The notes under the pieces were generated by a model, which was given only the letters and a program-made list of their open reading frames with translations, was not told the DNA's origin and did not search any database. From positions 9,649 to 73,648 of the forward strand of contig CAYQQQ010000022.1 of assembly GCA_964420125.1 (NCBI GenBank): a stretch of DNA of 64,000 nt, in the 5' to 3' direction. Both the position numbers and the translations under genes were made by a program. Positions 43,443 through 52,187 of the stretch are shown here, in pieces; positions within the stretch are counted from its first letter, which is position 1, and each line of letters begins with the position of its first letter. Source of the DNA: CAYQQQ01 sp964420125 (GTDB lineage: Bacteria; Actinomycetota; Acidimicrobiia; Acidimicrobiales; Microtrichaceae).

Positions 43443-44780
43443 TCAGTCCCCGTCGAGGCGGCGCACGGCGTCGGCCAGCTCCGTCGCCACCTTCCGGGCC
43501 AGGTCCTCCGACGCGGCCTCCACCATCACCCGCACCAGCGGTTCGGTGCCGGAGGGGCGCAGGAGCACCCTGCCCTCTCCCGCGAGCGCCTGCTCCGCAG
43601 CGGCGACCTCCGCTGCCAACCGCTCGGCGACGGTCGGTCGGGGGGAGCCGACACGGACGTTCACCAGCACCTGGGGAAGCCGCACCATGGCGGAAGCCAG
43701 CTCCTCCAGCGGGCGCCCGGAGCGAGCGAGGAGGTCGAGCACGACCACGGCGCTGAGCAGGCCGTCACCGGTGGTGCTGAGGTCGCGGAAGATCAGGTGG
43801 CCCGACTGCTCGCCGCCGAGGCACAGCCCCCGATCCTCGAGCGCCTCCAGCACGTAGCGGTCACCGACCTTGGTGACCACGACCTCGATGCCCGCAGCCT
43901 CCATGGCTCGGAGGAAGCCGAGGTTCGACATGACGGTGACCGCCACGGCGTCGTGGCGCAGCGCACCGCGGCGCTGCAGGTCGAGCGCGCACATGGCCAG
44001 CAGCTGATCGCCGTCCACCACGCTCCCGAGGCGGTCGACCGCCTGCAGGCGGTCGGCGTCGCCGTCGAAGGCCACGCCGAGGTCGGCCCCCAGCGCCACC
44101 ACGGCGGCACTCAGGTGCTCGGGGTGGGTGGAGCCGCAGTCCAGGTTGATGTTGATGCCGTCCGGCTCGGCAGCGATCACGCTCACCTGCGCTCCGAGCC
44201 GGCGCAGCACCATGGGGCCGATCTCGGAGTTGGAGCCGTTGGCCGCGTCGACCACGACGTGGAGGCCGTCGAGTAGGCGACCCTCGATCGCGTCGCACAC
44301 CGACGTCGCGTAGGCCTCGACCGCCTCGGGACAGGACCTGACGGCCCCCACGGCGACGCCGGTCGGTCCCGGGTGGGCGGTGCCGTCGAGCAGGACGTCG
44401 AGCTCCGCTTCGACGCGCCGCTGCGCGTCGTCGTCGAGCTTGCGCCCCCCGGGCGCGAACAGCTTCACGCCGTTGTCGGCGAAGGGGTTGTGGGAGGCCG
44501 AGATCATCACCCCGGCGCTCGACGCGTCGGAGACGACGGCATGGGCCACCGCAGGAGTCGGAACGACCTCCATGGAGAGCGCATCCGCACCCTCCGCGCA
44601 GATGCCGGCGACCACTGCGGCTGCCAGCAGCTCCCCTGATCGGCGCGTGTCGCGCCCGACGTACACCCGGGGCGCGCCGAACACCCGGACGGAGGCCCGG
44701 CCCAGCGCGAGCGCCAGCTCCGCGGTGATCTGCTGGTTCGCCACCCCACGCACCCCGTCGGTGCCGAAGCTGACGTGCAT
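43443..44780 (-). CDS. glmM: Phosphoglucosamine mutase
   Basis: This 445-aa enzyme interconverts glucosamine-6-P and glucosamine-1-P for UDP-GlcNAc synthesis. FGTDGVRGVANQQITAELAL begins domain 1. The phosphoserine loop is VMISASHNPFADNGVKLF, the metal loop is VAFDGDADRLQAVD, and GEQSGHLIFRD gives the sugar-binding loop. The C-terminal LRPSGTEPLVRVMVEA binds phosphate. It follows rpsI by 14 bases, as in other actinobacteria. Confidence 0.97.
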   Translation of the reverse strand: MHVSFGTDGVRGVANQQITAELALALGRASVRVFGAPRVYVGRDTRRSGELLAAAVVAGICAEGADALSMEVVPTPAVAHAVVSDASSAGVMISASHNPFADNGVKLFAPGGRKLDDDAQRRVEAELDVLLDGTAHPGPTGVAVGAVRSCPEAVEAYATSVCDAIEGRLLDGLHVVVDAANGSNSEIGPMVLRRLGAQVSVIAAEPDGININLDCGSTHPEHLSAAVVALGADLGVAFDGDADRLQAVDRLGSVVDGDQLLAMCALDLQRRGALRHDAVAVTVMSNLGFLRAMEAAGIEVVVTKVGDRYVLEALEDRGLCLGGEQSGHLIFRDLSTTGDGLLSAVVVLDLLARSGRPLEELASAMVRLPQVLVNVRVGSPRPTVAERLAAEVAAAEQALAGEGRVLLRPSGTEPLVRVMVEAASEDLARKVATELADAVRRLDGD

Positions 44781-44794
44781 GGCCGGCGGAGGGT

Positions 44795-45187
44795 TCAGCG
44801 CTTCGAGTACTGCGGAGCCTTGCGGGCCTTCTTGAGCCCGTACTTCTTGGACTCCTTCTCGCGAGCGTCACGCGTGAGGAACCCGGCCTTCTTGAGCGTG
44901 GCGCGCAGCTCGGGATCCACCTCGATGAGGCTCCTGGCGATGCCGAGGCGAACCGCTCCGGCCTGCCCGCTGGTGCCGCCGCCCCGCAACGTCGCGTCGA
45001 CGTCGTAGGTCTCGGCGGTCTCGGTGAGGCGGAGCGGCTCGGAGAGGATCATCCGGTGCGTCGCGTTGGGGAAGAAGTCCTCCACGTCACGGCCGTTGAT
45101 GGTGATCTTGCCGGCACCGGGACGGAGCCGGACGCGGGCGACGGCCCGCTTTCGACGGCCGGTGGTCTGGGTGAGCGGATGCGGCAT
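44795..45187 (-). CDS. rpsI: 30S ribosomal protein uS9
   Basis: The protein has 130 aa. TTGRRKRAVARVRLRPGAG is the conserved start and the C-terminal KKARKAPQYSKR reaches the decoding site. The ATG at 45187 is chosen over longer readings because homology begins there and GGAGA precedes it. It follows rplM by 34 bp. Confidence 0.97.
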   Translation of the reverse strand: MPHPLTQTTGRRKRAVARVRLRPGAGKITINGRDVEDFFPNATHRMILSEPLRLTETAETYDVDATLRGGGTSGQAGAVRLGIARSLIEVDPELRATLKKAGFLTRDAREKESKKYGLKKARKAPQYSKR

Positions 45188-45221
45188 GGGTGTGGGATCT
45201 CCGTGACGGCGCAGGGCGGAC

Positions 45222-45689
45222 TCAGGTGCGTGCCCGGGCAGCCGAAAGGTCGAGGACCTCGGGCTTCTGGGCGGCATGGGGATGGTCGGGGCCGGCGTAG
45301 ACCTTCAGCTTGCGCAGCATCTGGCGACCCAGGCGGTTCTTGGGCAACATGCCCCGCACGGTGCGACGCACCGCGTCGGCAGGGGCACGGTCGAGGAAGT
45401 GGGCGTAGGTCTCGGTGGACAGGCCGCCGGGGTACCCGGAGTGCCGGTGGATCAGCTTGGACTCGGCCTTGTTGCTGGTCAGCACGACCTTGTCGGCGTT
45501 GACGATGATCACGTGGTCGCCGGTGTCCATGTGAGGGGTGAAGATCGGCTTGTGCTTGCCCCGCAGCACGCGGGCCACCTCGGTGGCCATGCGGCCGAGG
45601 GTGAGGCCCTCGGCGTCCACGACGTACCACGCGCGCTCGATCTCTGCAGCTCTCGGGGTGTAGGTGCGCACTGCGCTCACTCTGCTCAC
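45222..45689 (-). CDS. rplM: 50S ribosomal protein uL13
   Basis: The protein has about 155 aa, with AWYVVDAEGLTLGRMATEVA, HSGYPGG and GMLPKNRLGRQMLRKLKVYAG. The start is uncertain: GTG codons lie at 45689, 45680 and 45671. The AGGAAG site is too close to the first and best spaced (10 bases) for the second. Homology begins near VRTYTPRA. Confidence 0.95.
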   Translation of the reverse strand: MSRVSAVRTYTPRAAEIERAWYVVDAEGLTLGRMATEVARVLRGKHKPIFTPHMDTGDHVIIVNADKVVLTSNKAESKLIHRHSGYPGGLSTETYAHFLDRAPADAVRRTVRGMLPKNRLGRQMLRKLKVYAGPDHPHAAQKPEVLDLSAARART

Positions 45690-45802
45690 TCTTCCTGTGT
45701 CCGCTCGCTGCCGGGCCCGGTGCCGCAGCGCTCGACGACCGGCATGATGGGCCGCACCGCTCCCGCCGCACGGTGGCGCGGGGGCCGGCAGGCCGACGAG
45801 TC

Positions 45803-45832
45803 AGCGTACCGGTCACCTCGGCGCTGCGGCAA
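45803..45832 (-). promoter_or_regulatory. Candidate promoter of rplM-rpsI
   Basis: TTGCCG and TACGCT are 18 bases apart on the minus strand, inside the 3' end of truA. A leader of about 110 bases runs to the rplM start. Confidence 0.45.
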
Positions 45833-46592
45833 GCTCACCCCCCTCGTAGCCCACCGCCCACAGCGTCAGTCCCTCTGGCGGCGCCAGCTGACCGGCCACG
45901 GAGCGATCTCCCCCGCTCAGCGCCCGGGCGACCGTCGCCACGTCCCGCCGTCCCCGGCCGACGTCCACCAGCGTGCCGACGATGCTGCGGACCATCTGAT
46001 GGCAGAAGGCGCGTGCTCGGATCTCCAGGGCCAGCCATCCGCCCCACTCGTCATCGCGTTCGACCCAGCCCGCGTCGAGCACCTCCCGCACCAACGACAC
46101 GGGGGCACCGTCGGACCCCTTGGGCCGGCGGCAGAACGCGGAGAAGTCGTGCTCTCCCACGAACAGCCCCGTGGCCTCGCGCATCGCCGTGAGCTCCAGA
46201 TCCACCGGCAACCACCACGACCTTCGGGCCCGGGCCGGATCGGGCGAGGCGCCGAGGTGCACCTGGTAGCGGTAGCTGCGCCAGCGCGCCGAGAAGCGAG
46301 CGTGGAACCCAGGGGGCGCCGGCTCCACCGACCGCACCACGATCTCCGGCGCCAGCAGCGACAGCAGCGACCGACGCAGCCGCTGCGGATCCGGATCGAG
46401 CGCCTCGGGGAGGTCGAAGGACACCACCTGGCCCTGCGCGTGCACGCCGGCGTCGGTGCGTCCGGCGACCGCCAGCTCCGGACGCGTGCCGAGCACCTGC
46501 TCCAGCGCACGTCGCAGCTCCTCGCCCACGGTGCGGACCCCGACGTTGGGGGCGAACCCCCGGAAGGCGGTGCCGTCGTAGGCGAGCAGCAT
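45813..46592 (-). CDS. truA: tRNA pseudouridine(38-40) synthase TruA
   Basis: This 259-aa enzyme isomerises uridines 38-40 in the anticodon arm. The catalytic Asp lies in VAGRTDAGVHAQGQV. YDGTAFRGFAPN is the N-terminal motif and RARAFCHQMVRSIVGTLVDVGRG is the conserved C-terminal one. It sits between rplQ and rplM as in mycobacteria. Confidence 0.95.
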   Translation of the reverse strand: MLLAYDGTAFRGFAPNVGVRTVGEELRRALEQVLGTRPELAVAGRTDAGVHAQGQVVSFDLPEALDPDPQRLRRSLLSLLAPEIVVRSVEPAPPGFHARFSARWRSYRYQVHLGASPDPARARRSWWLPVDLELTAMREATGLFVGEHDFSAFCRRPKGSDGAPVSLVREVLDAGWVERDDEWGGWLALEIRARAFCHQMVRSIVGTLVDVGRGRRDVATVARALSGGDRSVAGQLAPPEGLTLWAVGYEGGELAAAPR

Positions 46593-46630
46593 CCGCCACC
46601 GCCGGGAGCCCGACGGAGCCGCCTGGTCGG

Positions 46631-46987
46631 TCAGACCAGCTCCAGCTTGGCCATGGGGGCGTTGTCGCCGTCACGGGTGCCGAGCTTGAGGATGCGGGTG
46701 TAGCCGCCGGGTCGATCTGCGTAGCGGGGACCGACCTCGTCCATCAGCTTGGCGGCGATCTCCTGATCCCCCAGGTACGCCAGGATCTGGCGGTGGTTGT
46801 GGAGGCCGCCCTTGCGCGCCTTGGTGATCATCTTCTCGGCGATCGGCCGGACCGCCTTCGCCTTGGCCTCGGTGGTGACGATGCCGGTGGGCGAGGCGAT
46901 CAGCGAGCTGACCAGGTTCGCCATCAACAGGCGCTGGTGCTTGCTGTTGCCGCCGAAGCGGCGGCCCTTCTTGGGGGTGGCAGGCAT
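46631..46987 (-). CDS. rplQ: 50S ribosomal protein bL17
   Basis: The protein has 118 aa, beginning PATPKKGRRFGGNSKHQRLL with the conserved ANLVSSLIASPTGIVTTEAKAK. It closes the alpha operon, 39 bp after rpoA. Confidence 0.96.
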   Translation of the reverse strand: MPATPKKGRRFGGNSKHQRLLMANLVSSLIASPTGIVTTEAKAKAVRPIAEKMITKARKGGLHNHRQILAYLGDQEIAAKLMDEVGPRYADRPGGYTRILKLGTRDGDNAPMAKLELV

Positions 46988-47026
46988 GGGTCGTCTCTAT
47001 CCTCTGCTGGTCTTCTCTGGTCGCGC

Positions 47027-47962
47027 TCAGTCGCGCCCACTCAGCGACAGGCCGCGGGCGTCGAGCTTCTCGATGACCTCGTCGAGGGACTTCTGGCCGA
47101 AGTTGGTGATGGCGAGGAGGTCGTCCTCGCTCTTGGTGAGCAGCTCCCCGACCGTGTTCACCTGTGCCCGCTTGAGGCAGTTCCGCGGCCGCTCGGAGAG
47201 GTCGAGGTCCTCGATGGAGAGCTCGAGGTCAGGCGAGCTCGCCACCGCGCTGGCCGCCTCGCTGAGCTGCAGCCCCTCGGGCTCCTCGCTCATGTTCTCC
47301 ACCAGCTCCACCAGGGCGCGCAGGGTGGCGCCGGCAGAGCCGAGGGCGTCGCGCGGGGTGATGGAGCCGTCGGTCTCGACCTCGAGCACCAGCCGGTCGA
47401 AGTTGGTGGACTGCTCCACACGGGTCGGTTCCACGTTGAACGACACTCGGCGCACCGGAGCGAAGATGGCGTCGATCGGGATCACGCCGATGGTGGAGGT
47501 GCTGCGCCCGCCCGAGCCCAGGTACCCCTTGCCGCGGTCGACGGTGAGGTCGACGGCGAGCCGTCCCTTGGCGTTGACCGTGGCCACGTGCAGCTCGGGG
47601 TTCAGGACCTCCACGTCGGAGGTGAGCTGGATGTCCGCTGCGGTGATGTCGGCCGGACCGCTCACGTCCAGGCGGAGGGTGACCGGCGCGTCGAGCTCGG
47701 AGGTGAGCACGACGTCCTTGAGGTTCAAGATGATGTCGGTCACGTCCTCGACGACGCCCTCGATGGTGTCGAACTCGTGGAGGGCCTCATCGAAGCGAAC
47801 CTCGGTGATGGCGGTGCCGGGGATCGACGACAGCAGGGTGCGGCGCAGCGAGTTGCCGAGCGTGTAGCCGAAGCCGGGCTCGAGCGGGGAGATGGCGAAG
47901 CGCTGCTGGTTGTCGACCTCCTCGTCGATGGCTTCGACGGTGGGACGCTGGATGACGAGCAT
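47027..47962 (-). CDS. rpoA: RNA polymerase subunit alpha
   Basis: This 311-aa protein has the assembly NTD (SPLEPGFGYTLGNSLRRTLLSSIPG, then GKGYLG) and the DNA-binding CTD (RAQVNTVGELLTKSEDDLLAITNFGQKSLDEV). The linker between them is acidic and short. The order rpsM-rpsK-rpsD-rpoA-rplQ is standard. Confidence 0.98.
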   Translation of the reverse strand: MLVIQRPTVEAIDEEVDNQQRFAISPLEPGFGYTLGNSLRRTLLSSIPGTAITEVRFDEALHEFDTIEGVVEDVTDIILNLKDVVLTSELDAPVTLRLDVSGPADITAADIQLTSDVEVLNPELHVATVNAKGRLAVDLTVDRGKGYLGSGGRSTSTIGVIPIDAIFAPVRRVSFNVEPTRVEQSTNFDRLVLEVETDGSITPRDALGSAGATLRALVELVENMSEEPEGLQLSEAASAVASSPDLELSIEDLDLSERPRNCLKRAQVNTVGELLTKSEDDLLAITNFGQKSLDEVIEKLDARGLSLSGRD

Positions 47963-47996
47963 GGGTGGCTACCTCGGGTGGCGGATGGGGCGAGGG

Positions 47997-48614
47997 TTAC
48001 TTCGAGTAGAGCTCGACGATGAGGTGCTCCTTGACGGGCACGTCGATGTGCTCGCGCACGGGAAGCTCGCGGACGGTCATCTCCTGACCGCCGTCGGCGG
48101 AGTCGAGCCAGGGTGGGGGCGTGCGACCGTAGTGCTCCAGGTTCCACTGCACGACGACCATCTGACGCGACTTGTCACGCAGACGGACCACGTCGCCCTT
48201 GCGGACCCTGAAGCTCGGCACGTTCACCCGGCGGCCGTTGACCTCCACGTGGCCGTGGCTGACGAACTGGCGCGCCTGGGGGCGGGTCGCCGCCCAGCCC
48301 GCCCGGTACACGACGTTGTCGAGGCGCAGCTCGCAGTAGCGCAGCAGGTTCTCACCGGTGACACCCTGGCGACGGTTGGCCTCGGCGTAGAGGTTGCGGA
48401 ACTGCTTCTCGGAGATCCCGTAGGTGAAGCGGGCCTTCTGCTTCTCCTGGAGCTGCAGCAGGTACTCGCTCACGTTGCCCCGCCGGCGTGTGCGACCGTG
48501 GTCACCCGGCGGGTAGGGGCGCTTCTCCATGGCGACGTTCTCGCCCTTGGTCCCCCAGATGTTGGTGCCGAGCCGGCGGGAGACGCGGGCCTTCGGTCCG
48601 GTGTATCGAGCCAT
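47997..48614 (-). CDS. rpsD: 30S ribosomal protein uS4
   Basis: The protein has 205 aa. ARYTGPKARVSRRLG starts it, and the S4 RNA-binding domain reads LRLDNVVYRAGWA through QFVSHGHVEVNGRRVNVPS. No zinc-binding cysteines are present at the N-terminus, so it is the zinc-free form. In other bacteria S4 represses its own operon; no such site was examined here. Confidence 0.97.
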   Translation of the reverse strand: MARYTGPKARVSRRLGTNIWGTKGENVAMEKRPYPPGDHGRTRRRGNVSEYLLQLQEKQKARFTYGISEKQFRNLYAEANRRQGVTGENLLRYCELRLDNVVYRAGWAATRPQARQFVSHGHVEVNGRRVNVPSFRVRKGDVVRLRDKSRQMVVVQWNLEHYGRTPPPWLDSADGGQEMTVRELPVREHIDVPVKEHLIVELYSK

Positions 48615-48618
48615 CGAA

Positions 48619-49017
48619 CTACATCCTCCGCCGCTTGGGGGGCCGGCAGCCGTTGTGAGGGACCGGCGTGACGTCCTTGATGCCGGTGACCTCGATCCCG
48701 ACGTTCTGGATCGAGCGGATGGCGGTCTCGCGACCCGATCCCGGACCCTTCACCACCACGTCGACCTTGCGAACTCCGTGCTCCATCGCCTTGCGGGCCG
48801 CCTGCTCCGCAGCGAGCTGAGCGGCGAACGGAGTCGACTTGCGCGACCCCTTGAACCCGGCGTTGCCGGCCGAGGCCCACGACAGCACGTTGCCGTCGAG
48901 GTCGGTGATGGAGACGATCGTGTTGTTGAACGAGCTCTTGATGTGGGCCACCCCGTGGGTGACGTTCTTGCGTTCTTTGCGGCGGGGACGACGCCCGCCT
49001 GCGGGTGGTTTGGCCAT
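48619..49017 (-). CDS. rpsK: 30S ribosomal protein uS11
   Basis: The protein has 132 aa, with GVAHIKSSFNNTIVSITDLDGN and VKGPGSGRETAIRSIQN. The ATG at 49017 shares a base with the rpsM stop (TAATG). A longer reading would overlap rpsM out of frame. Confidence 0.97.
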   Translation of the reverse strand: MAKPPAGGRRPRRKERKNVTHGVAHIKSSFNNTIVSITDLDGNVLSWASAGNAGFKGSRKSTPFAAQLAAEQAARKAMEHGVRKVDVVVKGPGSGRETAIRSIQNVGIEVTGIKDVTPVPHNGCRPPKRRRM

Positions 49018-49394
49018 TACTTGCGGACCTTCTTCTTGCCGGCGACGGTCTTCTTGGGACCCTTGCGGGTGCGGGCGTTGGTGTGGGTGCGCTGTCCCCG
49101 CACCGGGAGACCCCGGCGGTGGCGGAGGCCCTGGTAGCACCCGATCTCCATCTTGCGCTTGATGTTCTGGTTGACCTCACGGCGGAGGTCGCCTTCGACC
49201 TTGAAGTTCTCCTCCACGTAGGCCCGCAGCGCGGTGACCTCCGCGTCGGTGAGGTCCTTCACCCTGGTGGAGGGATCGACGCCGGCGGCCTCGCACACCC
49301 TCTTGGCCGAGGTGGGGCCGAGGCCGTAGATGTAGGTGAGCGAGATGACGAGGCGCTTCTCGCGGGGGATGTCGATGCCGGCAATGCGTGCCAT
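49017..49394 (-). CDS. rpsM: 30S ribosomal protein uS13
   Basis: The protein has 125 aa. ARIAGIDIPREKRLVISLTYIYG, GLRHRRGLPVRGQRTHTNARTRKGPK and a Lys-rich tail identify it. Confidence 0.97.
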   Translation of the reverse strand: MARIAGIDIPREKRLVISLTYIYGLGPTSAKRVCEAAGVDPSTRVKDLTDAEVTALRAYVEENFKVEGDLRREVNQNIKRKMEIGCYQGLRHRRGLPVRGQRTHTNARTRKGPKKTVAGKKKVRK

Positions 49395-49431
49395 GGGCTG
49401 TCCTGTCGCCTTCTTCCCTGTCGTTCTTCGC

Positions 49432-49545
49432 TCAGCCCTGCCGCTGCTTGTGGCGGGGGTTGTCGCAGATCACCATCACGCGCCCGTGGCGGCGGATGAC
49501 CCTGCACTTCTCGCACATCTTCTTGACGCTCGGTCGAACCTTCAT
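49432..49545 (-). CDS. rpmJ: 50S ribosomal protein bL36
   Basis: A 37-aa gene lies in the gap between rpsM and infA. It encodes MKVRPSVKKMCEKCRVIRRH and ends CDNPRHKQRQG. The zinc ligands Cys11, Cys14, Cys27 and His32 are present, so this is the zinc-binding form. Confidence 0.96.
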   Translation of the reverse strand: MKVRPSVKKMCEKCRVIRRHGRVMVICDNPRHKQRQG

Positions 49546-49573
49546 CGTCTGCTCCCGGGCCGGTTCGGGCCCG

Positions 49574-49798
49574 TCACTTGTAGCGGTAGGTGATCCGACC
49601 TCGGGAGAGGTCGTATGGGGTGAGCTCCACCTGCACCTTGTCCCCGGGGAGGATGCGGATGTAGTGCATCCGCATCTTGCCGGAGATGTGCGCCAGCACC
49701 TGGTGGCCGTTCTCGAGCTCGACGCGGAACATGGCGTTCGGCAGCGACTCCGTCACGGTGCCCTCCAGGACGATGGCATCTTCCTTGTGCTTGGGCAG
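49574..49798 (-). CDS. infA: Translation initiation factor IF-1, probable CTG start
   Basis: The protein has about 74 aa. Homology starts at KHKEDAIVLEGTVTESLPNA and runs through ENGHQVLAHISGKMRMHYIR to the C-terminal YDLSRGRITYRYK. No ATG, GTG or TTG lies at the proper position. A CTG at 49798 is exactly 7 bases after a perfect AGGAGG (49811-49806), giving the expected length of IF-1. The only in-frame standard start is a GTG at 49888, which would add 30 residues with no resemblance to IF-1 and ignore the Shine-Dalgarno site. Confidence 0.85.
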   Translation of the reverse strand: MPKHKEDAIVLEGTVTESLPNAMFRVELENGHQVLAHISGKMRMHYIRILPGDKVQVELTPYDLSRGRITYRYK

Positions 49799-49900
49799 AG
49801 CGTTTCCTCCTGTTCGGGCCCCGCCGACGGGGGGTGGGGACCACGACGAACCTTGCCGGCACGCGCGTGAAACCCGCAGGGGCAGCACGGCCGACGAGCC

Positions 49901-49929
49901 ATCTTAGAGGCAGGAGCGCCGGAGGGCAA
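49901..49929 (-). promoter_or_regulatory. Probable promoter of infA-rpmJ-alpha operon
   Basis: TTGCCC and TAAGAT are spaced by 17 bases on the minus strand in the 194-bp gap after adk. Transcription would start near 49894, with a leader of about 95 bases before infA. Confidence 0.6.
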
Positions 49930-49992
49930 AGGAAGGCCCGGGGCGGGCTCCGATCGCATCGTCGCCAGGCGCTGTGCGCCGGTCGCGACCGG

Positions 49993-50688
49993 TCAACGCT
50001 CGGCGAGCCTCGACTCGACCGCCGCGAGCACCCGGGCAGCCACCTCGACGGGATCACCCACCCCGTCCACCGTCACGAGGAGCCCCTGGTCCGCGAACCA
50101 CGCCAGCAGCGGGGCGGTCTGGGAGTTGTAGAGCGCCAGCCGCTCGCGCACCGCGGCCTCGGTGTCGTCGTCGCGCTGGACGACCCTGCCACCGCAGCGC
50201 TCGCACACACCGCTCACCGCCGAGGGATCGGTGGCGGTGTAGGTGGCACCGCAGTCCTCGCACACCCGGCGCGACGAGATCCGGTTCACCACCACGTCCT
50301 CGGGGACGTCGAGGTCGATGGCCCCGTCGATCCCGGAGTCGGCCACCATCGACTGCAGCGCCTCGGCCTGGCCCGGCGTGCGCGGGAACCCGTCCAACAG
50401 CCAGCCGACGGCGGCATCCGGCTGCGAGAGCCGCTCCTGGACCAGCCCCAGCATGATCTCGTCGGGCAGCAGCTGGCCGGCATCCATGTACTCCTTGGCC
50501 CGCCGGCCGAGCTCGGTGCCCTCCCGCACCGCGGCGCGCAGCATGTCGCCGGTGGAGATGTGGGGGATCTGGTAGTGGGCGGCCAACCGCTCCGCCTGGG
50601 TGCCCTTGCCCGCACCCTGGCGGCCGAACACGAGGAGCCGGACGCCCCGGCCGTCGTTTCCTTCGGCGTTTGCCGGGCGATCGCTCAT
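49993..50688 (-). CDS. adk: Adenylate kinase with zinc-type LID
   Basis: This 231-aa enzyme interconverts ATP, ADP and AMP. The P-loop is VFGRQGAGKGTQAERLA and the core carries GWLLDGFPRTPGQAE. The LID has four cysteines (CEDCGATY and CERCGG), expected to bind a structural zinc. The ATG at 50688 has GAGGAG at good spacing; a GTG six codons upstream is an alternative. It follows secY by 46 bp. Confidence 0.96.
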   Translation of the reverse strand: MSDRPANAEGNDGRGVRLLVFGRQGAGKGTQAERLAAHYQIPHISTGDMLRAAVREGTELGRRAKEYMDAGQLLPDEIMLGLVQERLSQPDAAVGWLLDGFPRTPGQAEALQSMVADSGIDGAIDLDVPEDVVVNRISSRRVCEDCGATYTATDPSAVSGVCERCGGRVVQRDDDTEAAVRERLALYNSQTAPLLAWFADQGLLVTVDGVGDPVEVAARVLAAVESRLAER

Positions 50689-50734
50689 CGCAGCCACTCC
50701 TCGCACCCGCGACGCGCAGCGCCGCGACGGCCCA

Positions 50735-52057
50735 TCACTTGGTCGACAGGAAGCCCTCGTAGTTGCGCATCATCAGCTGGCTGTCGACCTGCTTCATCGT
50801 CTCCAGGGCGACGCCCACGGCGATGAGCAGCGACGTGCCGCCGATGCTGTACGCCGCGTTGTTGCCTCCCCCCACCAGCACCGACACCAGCACCGTCGGC
50901 AGGATCGCCAGCACGGCGATGAACAGGGCACCGGGCAGGGTGATCCGGTTGAGCACACGGGTGAGGTAGGCCTCGGTCTGGGGGCCCGGGCGGATGCCGG
51001 GGATGAAGCCGCCCTGCTTGCGGAGGTTGTCGGCCTGCTGGACGGGGTCGAAGGCGATGGCGGTGTAGAAGTAGGCGAAGCCCACGATGAACAACCCCAG
51101 GAACGTCAGGTACAGCGGGTTGGTGGAGTTGACCAGGTTGTCGTTGATCCACTGCGACACCGAGGCCCCCCACCCCTCCGAGGGCAGGACCTGGGAGATC
51201 AGCACCGGCAGGTTCAGCACGGCGCTGGCGAAGATGATGGGGATCACGCCGGCCTGGTTCACCTTGAGCGGGATGTAGGTGCTCTGGCCGGCGTACTGCT
51301 TGCGGCCGACCACCCGCTTGGCGAACTGCACGGGGATGCGCCGCTGGCCCTGCTCGATGAACACGATGAACACCAGCAGGACCACGAAGAAGGCGATGAA
51401 GATGGCCAGCTTCATCGTGCCGTTCTCCGCGGCGTAGACCGACGAGAACGCGGCCGGCATGCCCGAGACGACCGAGCAGAAGATGATGAGGGACATGCCG
51501 TTGCCGATGCCCCGGTTGGTGATGAGCTCGCCCATCCACATCAGCAGCGCCGTGCCGGCGGTGAGGGTCGTCACGATGAGCATCACCCTGAGGGGGCTCC
51601 ACACCGACACCAGCTTGATGGTCGAGTCGCCGGTGAGGCCGCCACCGCCGCTGTTGAACAGGAAGGTGAACCCGGTGGCCTGGAGGATGGCGATGCCGAT
51701 GGTGACGTAGCGGGTCCACTGGGTGATCTTGCGCTGGCCGACCGCGCCCTGCTGCTGCCACTCCTGCAGCTTGGGGATCACCACCGTGAGGATCTGCATG
51801 ATGATCGAGCTGGTGATGTACGGCATGATGCCCAGCGCGAAGAGGCTGAACTGGGTCAACGCGCTCCCGGCGAACAGCTGGAGGTAGGCCAGCACGCCTC
51901 CCTCCTTCGCCTGGTCCTCGATGGCCCGCACCGCGTTCTGGTCGACGCCAGGGACCGGCAGGTAGGACCCGAACCGGTAGATCAGCAGCATCGCAAGGGT
52001 GAACAGCACCTTGTTGCGAAGGTCCGGCACTTTGATGATGTTGCCGATTCGGGACAC
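50735..52057 (-). CDS. secY: Protein translocase subunit SecY
   Basis: This 440-aa channel subunit of the Sec translocon has ten hydrophobic helices. The conserved stretches include FALGIMPYITSSIIMQILTVV, FIVFIEQGQRRIPVQ, STYIPLKVNQAGVIPIIFAS and GGFIPGIRPGPQTEAYL. The GTG start has GAGGAG 5 bases upstream. It belongs to the spc operon, ahead of adk. Confidence 0.98.
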   Translation of the reverse strand: MSRIGNIIKVPDLRNKVLFTLAMLLIYRFGSYLPVPGVDQNAVRAIEDQAKEGGVLAYLQLFAGSALTQFSLFALGIMPYITSSIIMQILTVVIPKLQEWQQQGAVGQRKITQWTRYVTIGIAILQATGFTFLFNSGGGGLTGDSTIKLVSVWSPLRVMLIVTTLTAGTALLMWMGELITNRGIGNGMSLIIFCSVVSGMPAAFSSVYAAENGTMKLAIFIAFFVVLLVFIVFIEQGQRRIPVQFAKRVVGRKQYAGQSTYIPLKVNQAGVIPIIFASAVLNLPVLISQVLPSEGWGASVSQWINDNLVNSTNPLYLTFLGLFIVGFAYFYTAIAFDPVQQADNLRKQGGFIPGIRPGPQTEAYLTRVLNRITLPGALFIAVLAILPTVLVSVLVGGGNNAAYSIGGTSLLIAVGVALETMKQVDSQLMMRNYEGFLSTK

Positions 52058-52137
52058 CGAGGCTCCTCAGAGGCTGGTGGGATGCTGTCCGGTCGAACCA
52101 CGCTCCGGCGAGGGAGTGGGTCCGCCCGCGACCGCCG

Positions 52138-52143
52138 ACGGTA
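52138..52143 (-). promoter_or_regulatory. Possible -10 element (TACCGT) before secY
   Basis: TACCGT lies in the 130-bp gap between rplO and secY. No convincing -35 is seen. It would give a leader of about 75 bases. Confidence 0.3.
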
Positions 52144-52187
52144 GCCGATGCGCCCGGGGGTCGCGGAATCACCCGCCGGGCACGGGG

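Noticed and set aside
49799..49888. N-terminal extension of IF-1 from the GTG at 49888
   Set aside because: The extra 30 residues do not resemble IF-1, and the perfect Shine-Dalgarno site lies within them, just before the CTG.
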